NCBI RefSeq assembly: GCF_052068095.1
Contig: NZ_JBQHDG010000018.1
Location: 191,260 to 255,259 of the forward strand
DNA: 64,000 nt
Source: Phytohabitans sp052068095
Lineage (GTDB): Bacteria; Actinomycetota; Actinomycetes; Mycobacteriales; Micromonosporaceae
Direction of reading: 5' to 3'
Part shown: in pieces, positions 8,956-16,768 of the stretch
Numbering within the stretch: the first letter of the stretch is position 1
Layout of the letters: every line of letters starts with the position of its first letter
Program-made: the position numbers and the translations under genes
The notes under the pieces: generated by a model
Seen by the model: only the letters and a program-made list of their open reading frames with translations
The model's database searches: none
Told to the model about the DNA's origin: nothing

Positions 8956-9368
8956 CCGTAGCCGTCGAAGAGGCAGGCCCGAAAGCGGTAGGAGGGCGAC
9001 GCGTAGGTGAGCGCGCCGCCGGTGTGCGCGACGCCGTCGCCGACGTTCTGGTGCGTGGGACCCCACTCCCAGCCGGCACCGCCATTGCGGCTGATCTGAA
9101 GGACGAGCGCGTCGCCCTCCCGCCAGTTGGCCTGTCCCGGCACCAGCCGCGCCCAGCCGTACTGGTAGCCGTTGTACCAGCCGGCCCGCAGCTCGATCTG
9201 GGAGCCGGCGTACCAGACCGCGAACACCGGGCTGTACCGGTTGACGGTTTGGAGGACCTGAGCCTCGCTGATCCGCTCGGCGGGCGCCGCCTGCGCCGGG
9301 CCGCTCGACAACACCACGACAAACAGCGCGACGACAGCCGTCATCGCACGCATCGTCCAGACGCGCAT
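8931..9368 (-). CDS. Small secreted protein, unknown function
   Basis: A 145-residue protein with a clear Sec signal peptide (hydrophobic core MTAVVALFVVVL, cleavage after AQA). The mature part is rich in Trp, Tyr and Gly (GSQIELRAGWYNGYQYGWARL) and has two Cys near the end that could form a disulfide. It resembles a small secreted beta protein. Its stop lies inside the end of copA, so the two genes converge and overlap by 25 bp. No function assigned. Confidence 0.7.
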   Translation of the reverse strand: MRVWTMRAMTAVVALFVVVLSSGPAQAAPAERISEAQVLQTVNRYSPVFAVWYAGSQIELRAGWYNGYQYGWARLVPGQANWREGDALVLQISRNGGAGWEWGPTHQNVGDGVAHTGGALTYASPSYRFRACLFDGYGYNCTAPW

Positions 9369-9788
9369 CTTTCCCCCGTTATTCCATTGTGGACAGCCGA
9401 GCCCCGTGCACGGCCGGCATCAACGATGACCTTGGTGTGGTGTCATCGACAAGTTGCGATCCGGCCAGAAAGCGCAGGATTTCGGCCACCCGAAAAGCGC
9501 GTGCGCCGCGCGCGTGTGATCCGTACCGTACTTCGTGGAGACAGTCCAGCGGCGCGCCGGCATCGCCGACCGCGTCCCGCGTATAGGCGTCTTCGACCGC
9601 TGGTAAAGCCGACAGGCCGAGGTTCGACTCCTCTACTCAACAGGGCGGCCCCGCGCGACCCTGCCCGCGAGGGCGGCGGTGGTGCGGCCATGCGGGCTCG
9701 CGACCACGGTCGCGGATGCCCCCGCCGTGCCACCGTGGGGTGGCGCGGGGCTCGCTCCGGCCTATGTGGACGCTCATGGAGGTGAGAG
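9369..9788. other. Intergenic region (420 bp)
   Basis: No credible gene was seen. It should hold promoters for the flanking divergent genes. GGAGGTGAG near 9779-9787 is the ribosome site of the SPFH gene. A tRNA-like T-arm (GGTTCGACTCC) at about 9621-9631 has no matching acceptor stem or anticodon arm. Confidence 0.6.
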
Positions 9789-10454
9789 ATGGCAAAGGTA
9801 ACCGTCATGGATTGGGAGCGACGGGTGCAATTCACGGATGGGCGGTTCGTCAAGGTGCTGCCGCCCGGTCGGCACCGTTACAACGGCCGCCGTTCGAGCC
9901 TGCTCACCGTCGACATGCGACAGCGCAGCACGCTCGTCCCGGGCCAGGAGCTGCTGACCGGCGACGGCATCACCGTCAAGGTCTCCGTGCTCGTGGTCTG
10001 GCACGTCACCGACCCGCACGCGTTTCTCACGGCGTCGGCCGGCGCCGAGTACGACCTTTACAACGCCGCCCAGCTGGCCGTCCGCGACGCGGTCGCCGCG
10101 ACCGCCTTCGACGACGTGCTGGCCGACCGTGGCCGGCTCTCCGCCGGTCTGGCGGAGGCGACCGCCGCCCGCCTCGACGGCCTCGGCATCGAGCTTGCCT
10201 CGGCCACGGTCAAGGACCTGATGCTCCCCGGCGAGCTGCGCCGCGCGGCGACCGAGACGCTGCTCGCCCGCGAGCGCGGCAAGGCCGAGCTCGAGCACGC
10301 ACGGGCCGAGGCCGCGTCGCTGCGCGCGCTGGCCAACGCCGCCAAGCTGCTACAGGACCACCCGGCCCTGCTCCAGCTCCGCACCATCCAGGCGGCCGCG
10401 ACCCCGGGCACGACGATCGTCCTCACCCCGGATCCGAGCTACGTACCGCGCTGA
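9789..10454 (+). CDS. SPFH/prohibitin-domain (slipin-like) protein
   Basis: A 221-residue protein of the stomatin/prohibitin family. The SPFH fold covers residues ~5-165: an early beta strand region (VQFTDGRFVKVLPPGRHRY), the typical TGDGITVKVSVLVVWHVTDP segment and the LAVRDAVAATAFDDVL helix. An Ala/Glu-rich helix follows. It lacks an obvious N-terminal membrane helix, so it is probably cytosolic or peripheral. The ATG follows a strong GGAGGTGAG. A perfect hairpin terminator lies just downstream. Confidence 0.85.
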   Translation: MAKVTVMDWERRVQFTDGRFVKVLPPGRHRYNGRRSSLLTVDMRQRSTLVPGQELLTGDGITVKVSVLVVWHVTDPHAFLTASAGAEYDLYNAAQLAVRDAVAATAFDDVLADRGRLSAGLAEATAARLDGLGIELASATVKDLMLPGELRRAATETLLARERGKAELEHARAEAASLRALANAAKLLQDHPALLQLRTIQAAATPGTTIVLTPDPSYVPR

Positions 10455-10458
10455 CCTC

Positions 10459-10488
10459 GCCGCGGGCCCGGCACACCGGGCCCGCGGC
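10459..10488. terminator. Strong bidirectional terminator hairpin
   Basis: A perfect 13-bp GC stem (GCCGCGGGCCCGG / CCGGGCCCGCGGC) with loop CACA lies between two converging stop codons. Confidence 0.8.
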
Positions 10489-10496
10489 GGGCGGGG

Positions 10497-11915
10497 TCAG
10501 GCGGCGATCGACGGGAGCAGGCCCTCGATGCCGTTCCAGATGCGGGTGGAGTTGTGCGAGTGGAAGGCGGCTCCGGTGTAGTACGTGCGGTTGCGCCCCT
10601 GGAGCCCGTGGAGCTTGCCGTAGAAGCCGCGGGCGATGGCGGCCGGCGCCACGTGCAGCTCGAACGGTGTGTGGCTGGCGAACACCTCCAGGTCCTCGAA
10701 CTTCACCGGATAGGTGCCCGCCGCCGCGACCCGCTCGATGTCCGCGCGGATGTTTCGGCGTACCCGATCCGCGGGCAGCGGCGCCGGGCTGCCGTACTTG
10801 ACGTTGTACAGCCCCGGGATGCCGGTCGGGCTGACCTGGTAGAGGCCGGGCAGCGGCGGCAGGTTGTACGGCGTCTCGGGGGCTACGTTTTCCAGGCTGA
10901 CGCCCTCGGGCACGCCGGAGAGCCGCACGACGCCGGTGTAGTAGGCGCCGCTGACGAACTGGCCGAACAGCGACCGCTCGACCGCGTCGAGGTCGAAGCC
11001 GGCGAAGCCGCGCAGCAGCGGCGGGATGGTCACGACAAGCTTCTTGGCGCGGATCAGGCGGGCGCCGTCCGGGGTGGCGACGAGCACGCGCACCTCGCCT
11101 GCCGACCGGTCGACCCGGAGCACCTGCGACTCCAGAAGCACGTCGTCGCCGAGGTGGGTGGTGGCCCGCTCGTACAGCAGGCTGTTGTCGTGCGCGGCGG
11201 TGGTGATGAACGAGCCGGACAGGATGTTGCGCACCACGCCCAGCCCGAAGTTGTTGATCGTGTACGCGGCGGGCAGGTCGAGGAAGTCGCCGAGCCCCTG
11301 GCCGTAGTTGAAGATGAGCGGCACGACCGAGTCGAGATCGTACTTGTCGACGAAGTCGGCGAACGACGCGACAAGGTCCTGCGGCACCGGGTCGGGCAGG
11401 TTGAAGACGGTGTCGATCGGCCCGTACCGGCTGATCAGCTCGAAGTAGGTGGGGAGCGCGGCAGGCACCGGCGGCGTGTAGTCGACCGCGCGCCCGGTGC
11501 GGAAGTCGACGTACCGGTTGGTGGTCCCGAAGCCGCCGACCGGCACGAGGTCGATCCCGAAACGGCCGAAGTGCCGGTGCACCAGCGGGTCGTCCTCGAA
11601 CACGATGACGCCGATGTCGACGGTGCCGCCGGTAACCGGGTCGTGGTAGGTCTCGGTGTGGCCGCCGAGGCGGTCCTTCGCCTCCACCAGCACCACGCTC
11701 TTGCCGAGGTCACCGAGGCGGGTGGCGGTGTAGGTGCCGGCCGAGCCGCCGCCGATCACGCACACGTCGCGGTGGATCACGTGCGATTCGGTAAAGGCGG
11801 CGGCCGTCCCGCGGGCCGCCGCGGCCTGGGCGGCGGACGAGCTCAGCGAAGCGGTGACGGACCCCGCGGCAGTCGCGCCCATGAGGCCGAGCATCCGCTT
11901 GCGGGTGAGTCCCAA
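10497..11915 (-). CDS. Exported FAD-dependent amine-oxidase-like oxidoreductase
   Basis: A 472-residue protein. The N-terminus looks like a Tat-type leader (RKRMLGLMGATAAG and a hydrophobic stretch ending AQAAAA), so a folded flavoprotein is probably exported. The FAD-binding motif is VCVIGGGSAGTYTATRL (~residues 51-67), followed by VVLVEAKDRLGGHTETY, which matches the DxxGGR-like region of NAD(P)-binding flavin oxidoreductases. The C-terminus YYTGAAFHSHNSTRIWNGIE is consistent with the second FAD segment. Substrate unknown. It is divergent from the GH127 gene across a 171-bp spacer. Confidence 0.8.
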   Translation of the reverse strand: MGLTRKRMLGLMGATAAGSVTASLSSSAAQAAAARGTAAAFTESHVIHRDVCVIGGGSAGTYTATRLGDLGKSVVLVEAKDRLGGHTETYHDPVTGGTVDIGVIVFEDDPLVHRHFGRFGIDLVPVGGFGTTNRYVDFRTGRAVDYTPPVPAALPTYFELISRYGPIDTVFNLPDPVPQDLVASFADFVDKYDLDSVVPLIFNYGQGLGDFLDLPAAYTINNFGLGVVRNILSGSFITTAAHDNSLLYERATTHLGDDVLLESQVLRVDRSAGEVRVLVATPDGARLIRAKKLVVTIPPLLRGFAGFDLDAVERSLFGQFVSGAYYTGVVRLSGVPEGVSLENVAPETPYNLPPLPGLYQVSPTGIPGLYNVKYGSPAPLPADRVRRNIRADIERVAAAGTYPVKFEDLEVFASHTPFELHVAPAAIARGFYGKLHGLQGRNRTYYTGAAFHSHNSTRIWNGIEGLLPSIAA

Positions 11916-12086
11916 GGCGATCTCCTTCTCCAGTGACGGACGTGAGAGAACGCCTCACTGTATGCGAATTCCTCGATCAGGAAGGGTTCTGTCCAGAGCC
12001 TTCCGACCGGGCTCCACCTTCGCTAGGCTTGGTGATCAAGCCGGGCATGTTCGCGCTAACAGATAGCGCCTGTGGGGAGGCATGCC

Positions 12087-14258
12087 ATGACTTCGATCGA
12101 TCGACGTGGGCTCTTCAAGGCGGCCGGCGCGGTGGGCGTCGGTGCCGTCATCGGCCCGACCGTCGCCGGCACCGCTGGTGCGGCTGGTGCGGCCGCGCCG
12201 CTCACCCAGGCCGAGTTCCTGGACCGAAACCCGAGCTGGCGGGTCAAGCCGTTCGCCCTCGACCAGGTGACGCTGCGAGACGGCACGGTCTTCGCCCAGA
12301 AGCGCGACCGCGTCCTCACCTTCGCGGCCGCGTACCCGGCGGACCGGGTGCTGCACAACTTCCGGGTGACGGCGGGCCTGCCGACGCCGGCCGGATCCTC
12401 GCCACCCGGCGGCTGGGACGACGCGACCGGCAACCTGCGCGGCCACTACAGCGGCCACCTCATCACGCTCTTCGCCCAGGCGTACGCGTCGACGCGTCAG
12501 GCGGTCTTCCTCGACAAGGTCGACTACATCGTCGCCGAGCTCGGAAAGTGCCAGGACGCGCTCGCCGCGAGCGGGCTCTACAGCCATCCCGGCTTCCTGG
12601 CCGCCTACCCGGAGACGCAGTTCGTGCGGCTGGAGTCGTTCGCCACCTACCCGACGATCTGGGCGCCGTACTACACCTGCCACAAGATCATGCGTGGCCT
12701 GATCGACGCGTACCTGCTGGCCGGCAACGAGCAGGCACTGTCCATCGTGACCAAGATGGGCGACTGGGTGCACAGCCGGCTCTCGGTGCTGCCACGCGAG
12801 ACGCTCAACCGGATGTGGTCGATCTACATCGCCGGCGAGTACGGCGCGATGAACGAGGTCATGGCCGACCTGCACGCCATCACCGGCGAGGAGCGCTATC
12901 TCGTCACGGCCAAGTGCTTCGACAACCGCCAGTCGCTCTTCGGTGCCTGCGTCGAAGACCGCGACATTCTCACCCGGCTGCACGCCAATACGCACGTGCC
13001 ACAGTTTCTGGGGTACTTGCGGGTCTTCGACCGGACGGATGAGCAGGAGTACTACGCGGCGGCGGAAAACTTCTGGCGGATGGTCGTTCCGCACCGCATG
13101 TACGCACACGGGGGTACCAGCGGCACCTGGCCGGCCACGCCAGACCTCGCGGCAAACACCAACGCCGAGCTCTTCCAACCGCGCGGCAACATCGCCAACT
13201 CCATCGCCGGCAACGGCGCCGAGACCTGCACGACCTACAACCTGCTCAAGGTCGCGCGCAACCTCTTCTTCCACGACCCCGATCCGACCTATATGGACTA
13301 CTACGAGCGGGGCCTGCTCAACCACATCCTCGGCTCGCGACGCGACACGGACAGCACCACCAGCCCCAGCGTTACGTACTTCCTGCCGCTCAACCCGGGC
13401 AGCGTGCGCGGCTTTGGCAACACGGGCACGTGCTGCGGCGGCACGGGTTTGGAAAACCACACGAAGTACCAGGAGTCAATCTACTTCCGGTCGGCCGACA
13501 ACTCGGCGCTCTACGTCAACCTCTATGTCGGGTCCACATTGCACTGGGCCGCGCGGGGCTTCACGATCAGCCAGGAGACGGACTTCCCGCGGCAGGAGGA
13601 AAGCACGCTGACCGTGACGGGCGAGGGATGGCTCGACATCCACCTCCGCGTCCCGTCCTGGGCGAGCGGCTTCCGGGTCGAGATCAACGGCGTCGAGCGG
13701 GGCGGTCGCATGGAGCCCGGCACCTACCTGCGGCTGCGCCGGCGGTGGCACACCGGCGACACGATCCGCGTCTCGCTGCCCTTCCGGCTGCGGGTGGAGA
13801 AGGCACTCGACGACCCCGGTACGCAGACTGTCTTCAACGGTCCGATCGTGCTGCCCGCGGTGAGCGCGGAGACGTCGTTCCGGCAGTTCTCCTTCTACAA
13901 GGACGTCAAACTCGACGGCGGCATGTCCGACGCGATCACGGCGGGCGACGGTGGCGTTTTCACCACGAACGGCCACACACTCCGCCCGCTCTACATCGGT
14001 GACACGCAGCCGCAGCACATCTACTTCAAGCGCCACGAGCCGACGGTCGTGTTCGGCACGCGAGACTCCGGCGTGCCCAATCGAGACGGGTTCCTCGACG
14101 CGGTCTGGGCGGCTGCTCCGTTCCCCGACCACGACCGGTTCCTCGGGCAGGTGCGGCGCGTCTCGATCCAGTGGGTCGAGGAAGGCCGCCTCACGGCGGA
14201 GGAACGGACCGCGATCATGTCGGCCGCGATAGCCGCTCGGGAGGATCTGCGACCCTGA
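12087..14258 (+). CDS. Tat-exported GH127-type beta-L-arabinofuranosidase
   Basis: A 723-residue secreted glycosidase. The N-terminus is a Tat signal (DRRGLFKAAGAVGVGAVIGP). The ATG follows GGGGAGG by six bases. The barrel domain carries the GH127 metal/catalytic set: ETCTTYN (Glu379, Cys381) and GTCCGG (Cys449, Cys450). These correspond to the Glu-Cys...Cys-Cys zinc site of HypBA1, where one of the paired Cys is the nucleophile. C-terminal beta-sandwich domains follow. It probably releases L-arabinose from plant polysaccharides or glycoproteins outside the cell. Next to it is another secreted, probably carbohydrate-active protein. Confidence 0.88.
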   Translation: MTSIDRRGLFKAAGAVGVGAVIGPTVAGTAGAAGAAAPLTQAEFLDRNPSWRVKPFALDQVTLRDGTVFAQKRDRVLTFAAAYPADRVLHNFRVTAGLPTPAGSSPPGGWDDATGNLRGHYSGHLITLFAQAYASTRQAVFLDKVDYIVAELGKCQDALAASGLYSHPGFLAAYPETQFVRLESFATYPTIWAPYYTCHKIMRGLIDAYLLAGNEQALSIVTKMGDWVHSRLSVLPRETLNRMWSIYIAGEYGAMNEVMADLHAITGEERYLVTAKCFDNRQSLFGACVEDRDILTRLHANTHVPQFLGYLRVFDRTDEQEYYAAAENFWRMVVPHRMYAHGGTSGTWPATPDLAANTNAELFQPRGNIANSIAGNGAETCTTYNLLKVARNLFFHDPDPTYMDYYERGLLNHILGSRRDTDSTTSPSVTYFLPLNPGSVRGFGNTGTCCGGTGLENHTKYQESIYFRSADNSALYVNLYVGSTLHWAARGFTISQETDFPRQEESTLTVTGEGWLDIHLRVPSWASGFRVEINGVERGGRMEPGTYLRLRRRWHTGDTIRVSLPFRLRVEKALDDPGTQTVFNGPIVLPAVSAETSFRQFSFYKDVKLDGGMSDAITAGDGGVFTTNGHTLRPLYIGDTQPQHIYFKRHEPTVVFGTRDSGVPNRDGFLDAVWAAAPFPDHDRFLGQVRRVSIQWVEEGRLTAEERTAIMSAAIAAREDLRP

Positions 14259-14403
14259 CGCCACCCCACGAAGACGCTCCGCTTCGCTTCACGTCTACGC
14301 GGGACCCGGCGGCTGAAATCGACGTCTTCCTATATTGATAGCGCCGGCATATGCTTTCGAAATCTGTCGATAGGCAGCGCCGCGCTACGGCCAGGGGGAC
14401 ACG

Positions 14404-16074
14404 ATGCCACGGCGATCTGGAGTAACACGCTGGTCAGCGGGCATCGTGGCGGTGGCGCTCACGGCCGCGGCACAGTCCGCGCCGGCCACGGGTGCCACCG
14501 CCACCCCACTCCGGCCCGCGGACTTCGTCGTGTACGGGTTCAGCCAGTCCGACGTGGCCCAGGAGGATCCGCAGGTCTACGAGCTCGACCCGGACACCAC
14601 CATCCGCGCGATCGGCAAGTGGTCCACCGCCGGCGACGAGGCGTCCGACTACAACTTCGCGCAGATCGGGCGCTACCACGCCAAGGGCATCAACTTCATG
14701 GGCAGCGGCACCGCCAGCGTGATCTTCGAGAAAGACTTCGCGACGCCGGAAATCTTCGCGGACATGGCCACAAAGGACGCTGACGGCAACACCGTGCCCC
14801 ATCCCGAGATCGGTGTCCCGGACCCCGCGTTTCGCGGCAATATCTTCAACCCGAAGTATCGCCAGTACCTCCTTTCCTGGGCCCGGATCCAGATCGACGG
14901 CGGCGTCGACGGGGTCAACTTCGACGAGATCAACGCGGGCTTCAGCGGCGGCTCGAAGTACGGCTTCAACGGCAACGAAGGCTTCGACGACTACGCGATC
15001 GCCGACTTCAACCGGTACCTGCTGGCGAAGTACCCGTCATACACCGCGGCCGACTGGAAGTCGCGCTTCGGGATGACCGACGACAACATCCTCCGCCGCG
15101 ACGTGCCGGCCGGCGACCTGGCCGCCAACTTCAACTACCGGGAGTACCTGCGCGCGGGCGGCTGGAACCTCGACCCGCTCAACGCGGCCAACCCGCTGGC
15201 GCCCGAGTGGGGCCGCGTGGTCGCCAACCGGATGTACGCCGAGGACACGTCGTTCACCGCCACGTACATCCGCCGGTACTGGAAGCAGATGGTGGACGAG
15301 CTGCGCGCGTACGCCTGGCGCACCGTCCACAAGCGACTCCTCATCTCCTCCAACGGCCTCTGGCCCTACGTCGACTTCAACAGCGTCGGCATGTATCCGT
15401 GGAACCCCGACGAACAGACGCCCGACTTCCGCGGCGCCGACTACGTGCCCGTGGTCGACGGGCACCTCAACGGCGCCAAGTCGCTCCAGTCGCAGTACCG
15501 CTACCTGAAGGACCAGAGCGCCCGCATCGCCGGCACCGTGCCGGTCGTCGTATTCATCGACTGGCCGAGCGACATGATGACCAACTACCTCAACCTCCCG
15601 TTGCAGGAGAAGAAGGACTACTGGCAGATCTTCGGCGCGGAGGCGTACGCGAACGGCATCTTCCCGTCCTTCCACCTCAAGGACACGGTTGGCAGCCCGA
15701 CCGCGACCGACCTGGGGATGATGGACTTCTTCACCACGTACACGCGCTTCTACAAGGAGCACCGCACGCTCTTCAAGGACAACGCGATCGGCGCACAGGC
15801 GGTCCGTGCCAGTGCGGCCAACGTATCGGCGAGCCTGCTCGTGCAGCGCGGCACCGGAAGGCGCTCGATCCACCTGGTCAACCACAACTACAGCCAGGGG
15901 ATCACGCCACAGACCGGGTTCACTGTGGAGGCTGACGTACCGTCGTGCCCGCGACGCCTCACGGTGGTGTCGCCGGACTTCGCGGGGTCGAAGTCACCGG
16001 CATTCTCGTGCCGGCAGGGCAGGCTGAGGCTGACCGTCGACCGCCTCGACTACTACAACATCATCCAGCTGTAG
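14404..16074 (+). CDS. Secreted putative glycoside-hydrolase-like protein
   Basis: A 556-residue protein with a signal peptide (RWSAGIVAVALTAAAQSAPA). The mature part reads like a TIM barrel: strands ending in acidic residues such as DGGVDGVNFDEINAG and VPVVVFIDWPSD, with many Trp, Tyr and Asp residues, and a small C-terminal beta domain. It is consistent with a glycoside hydrolase, but I cannot place it in a numbered family. It follows the GH127 gene on the same strand after 145 bp, so a shared role in polysaccharide use is inferred. Confidence 0.65.
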   Translation: MPRRSGVTRWSAGIVAVALTAAAQSAPATGATATPLRPADFVVYGFSQSDVAQEDPQVYELDPDTTIRAIGKWSTAGDEASDYNFAQIGRYHAKGINFMGSGTASVIFEKDFATPEIFADMATKDADGNTVPHPEIGVPDPAFRGNIFNPKYRQYLLSWARIQIDGGVDGVNFDEINAGFSGGSKYGFNGNEGFDDYAIADFNRYLLAKYPSYTAADWKSRFGMTDDNILRRDVPAGDLAANFNYREYLRAGGWNLDPLNAANPLAPEWGRVVANRMYAEDTSFTATYIRRYWKQMVDELRAYAWRTVHKRLLISSNGLWPYVDFNSVGMYPWNPDEQTPDFRGADYVPVVDGHLNGAKSLQSQYRYLKDQSARIAGTVPVVVFIDWPSDMMTNYLNLPLQEKKDYWQIFGAEAYANGIFPSFHLKDTVGSPTATDLGMMDFFTTYTRFYKEHRTLFKDNAIGAQAVRASAANVSASLLVQRGTGRRSIHLVNHNYSQGITPQTGFTVEADVPSCPRRLTVVSPDFAGSKSPAFSCRQGRLRLTVDRLDYYNIIQL

Positions 16075-16112
16075 CCCCGAGACCGGCCGACGGCCATCCG
16101 CGGTGCGGTCGC

Positions 16113-16235
16113 TCAGAAGAGAAACCAGAGCAGCGGTCCGGTCAGTACGGCGAAATCACGGGTGACGGCAACGGCCGCCACGCCGAGCGCCGCCGCGACT
16201 CCGCCGCCGATGGTGGCCGCCTTGATAGTCGACAT
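16113..16235 (-). CDS. Very small hydrophobic protein (40 aa)
   Basis: A 40-residue ORF starting MSTIKAATIGGGVAAALG, with GGAG four bases before the ATG. Almost the whole peptide is one hydrophobic helix ending in WFLF. It could be a small membrane peptide or a chance ORF; the ribosome site is the main support. Confidence 0.4.
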   Translation of the reverse strand: MSTIKAATIGGGVAAALGVAAVAVTRDFAVLTGPLLWFLF

Positions 16236-16768
16236 AGGACTCCGCCCTTCGAGGTGCTGGAATAGCTTGACCGGCGGACCGTACGCCGGCGGGTCCATAT
16301 GGGACTGTCAGTTCTTGGACCCGAATCGTCATCCGAGCCACGTGGCCCACAAGCTTTCGGCTGGCGAGGCCGCACGCCGTCCATCTCAGGCCGACATCCC
16401 GACCACAAACAGCCGACCCCGAAAGCGCTACGGCGATGCCTCAAAGCTCCGGTTGGCCGTTTGTCCCCCAATGCCCCTCGGCGAAGCGACGGGAGAGAAA
16501 CCGGATCGAGGCATGTCCGCAGCTGACACGGACGTGGGCGAATCTGCTTGAAGGCGTCACGACGGCGCGTGATCCTACTCCGAAAGGTCGCTGTCATTCT
16601 TTGCCGGAAAGGGTCGGCCCAAAGTGGTGTCCGGCGTCCGATCATCCATTCGATTGTTGGCCAGTCGCTCAGATTGTGCGTTAGGCCGATAGTGGACTTC
16701 TTTCTTGACTCGGCTGCTGCTTGACTGCCATACATTGATTTTCGCCGTCGAAAGGTGCTCCCCTCACC
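16236..16768. other. Intergenic region (533 bp)
   Basis: No supported gene. The last 200 bp are clearly less GC-rich than the surroundings and contain TTGACT (16705-16710) 18 bp before CATACA (16729-16734), a possible promoter for the VirD4-like gene. Confidence 0.45.

Noticed and set aside
9600..9645. tRNA-like sequence with GGTTCGACTCC T-arm and CTGGTAAAGC D-arm-like part
   Set aside because: No 7-bp acceptor stem, no anticodon arm between the two parts, and the T-stem has a mismatch. It may be a chance match or a decayed fragment.
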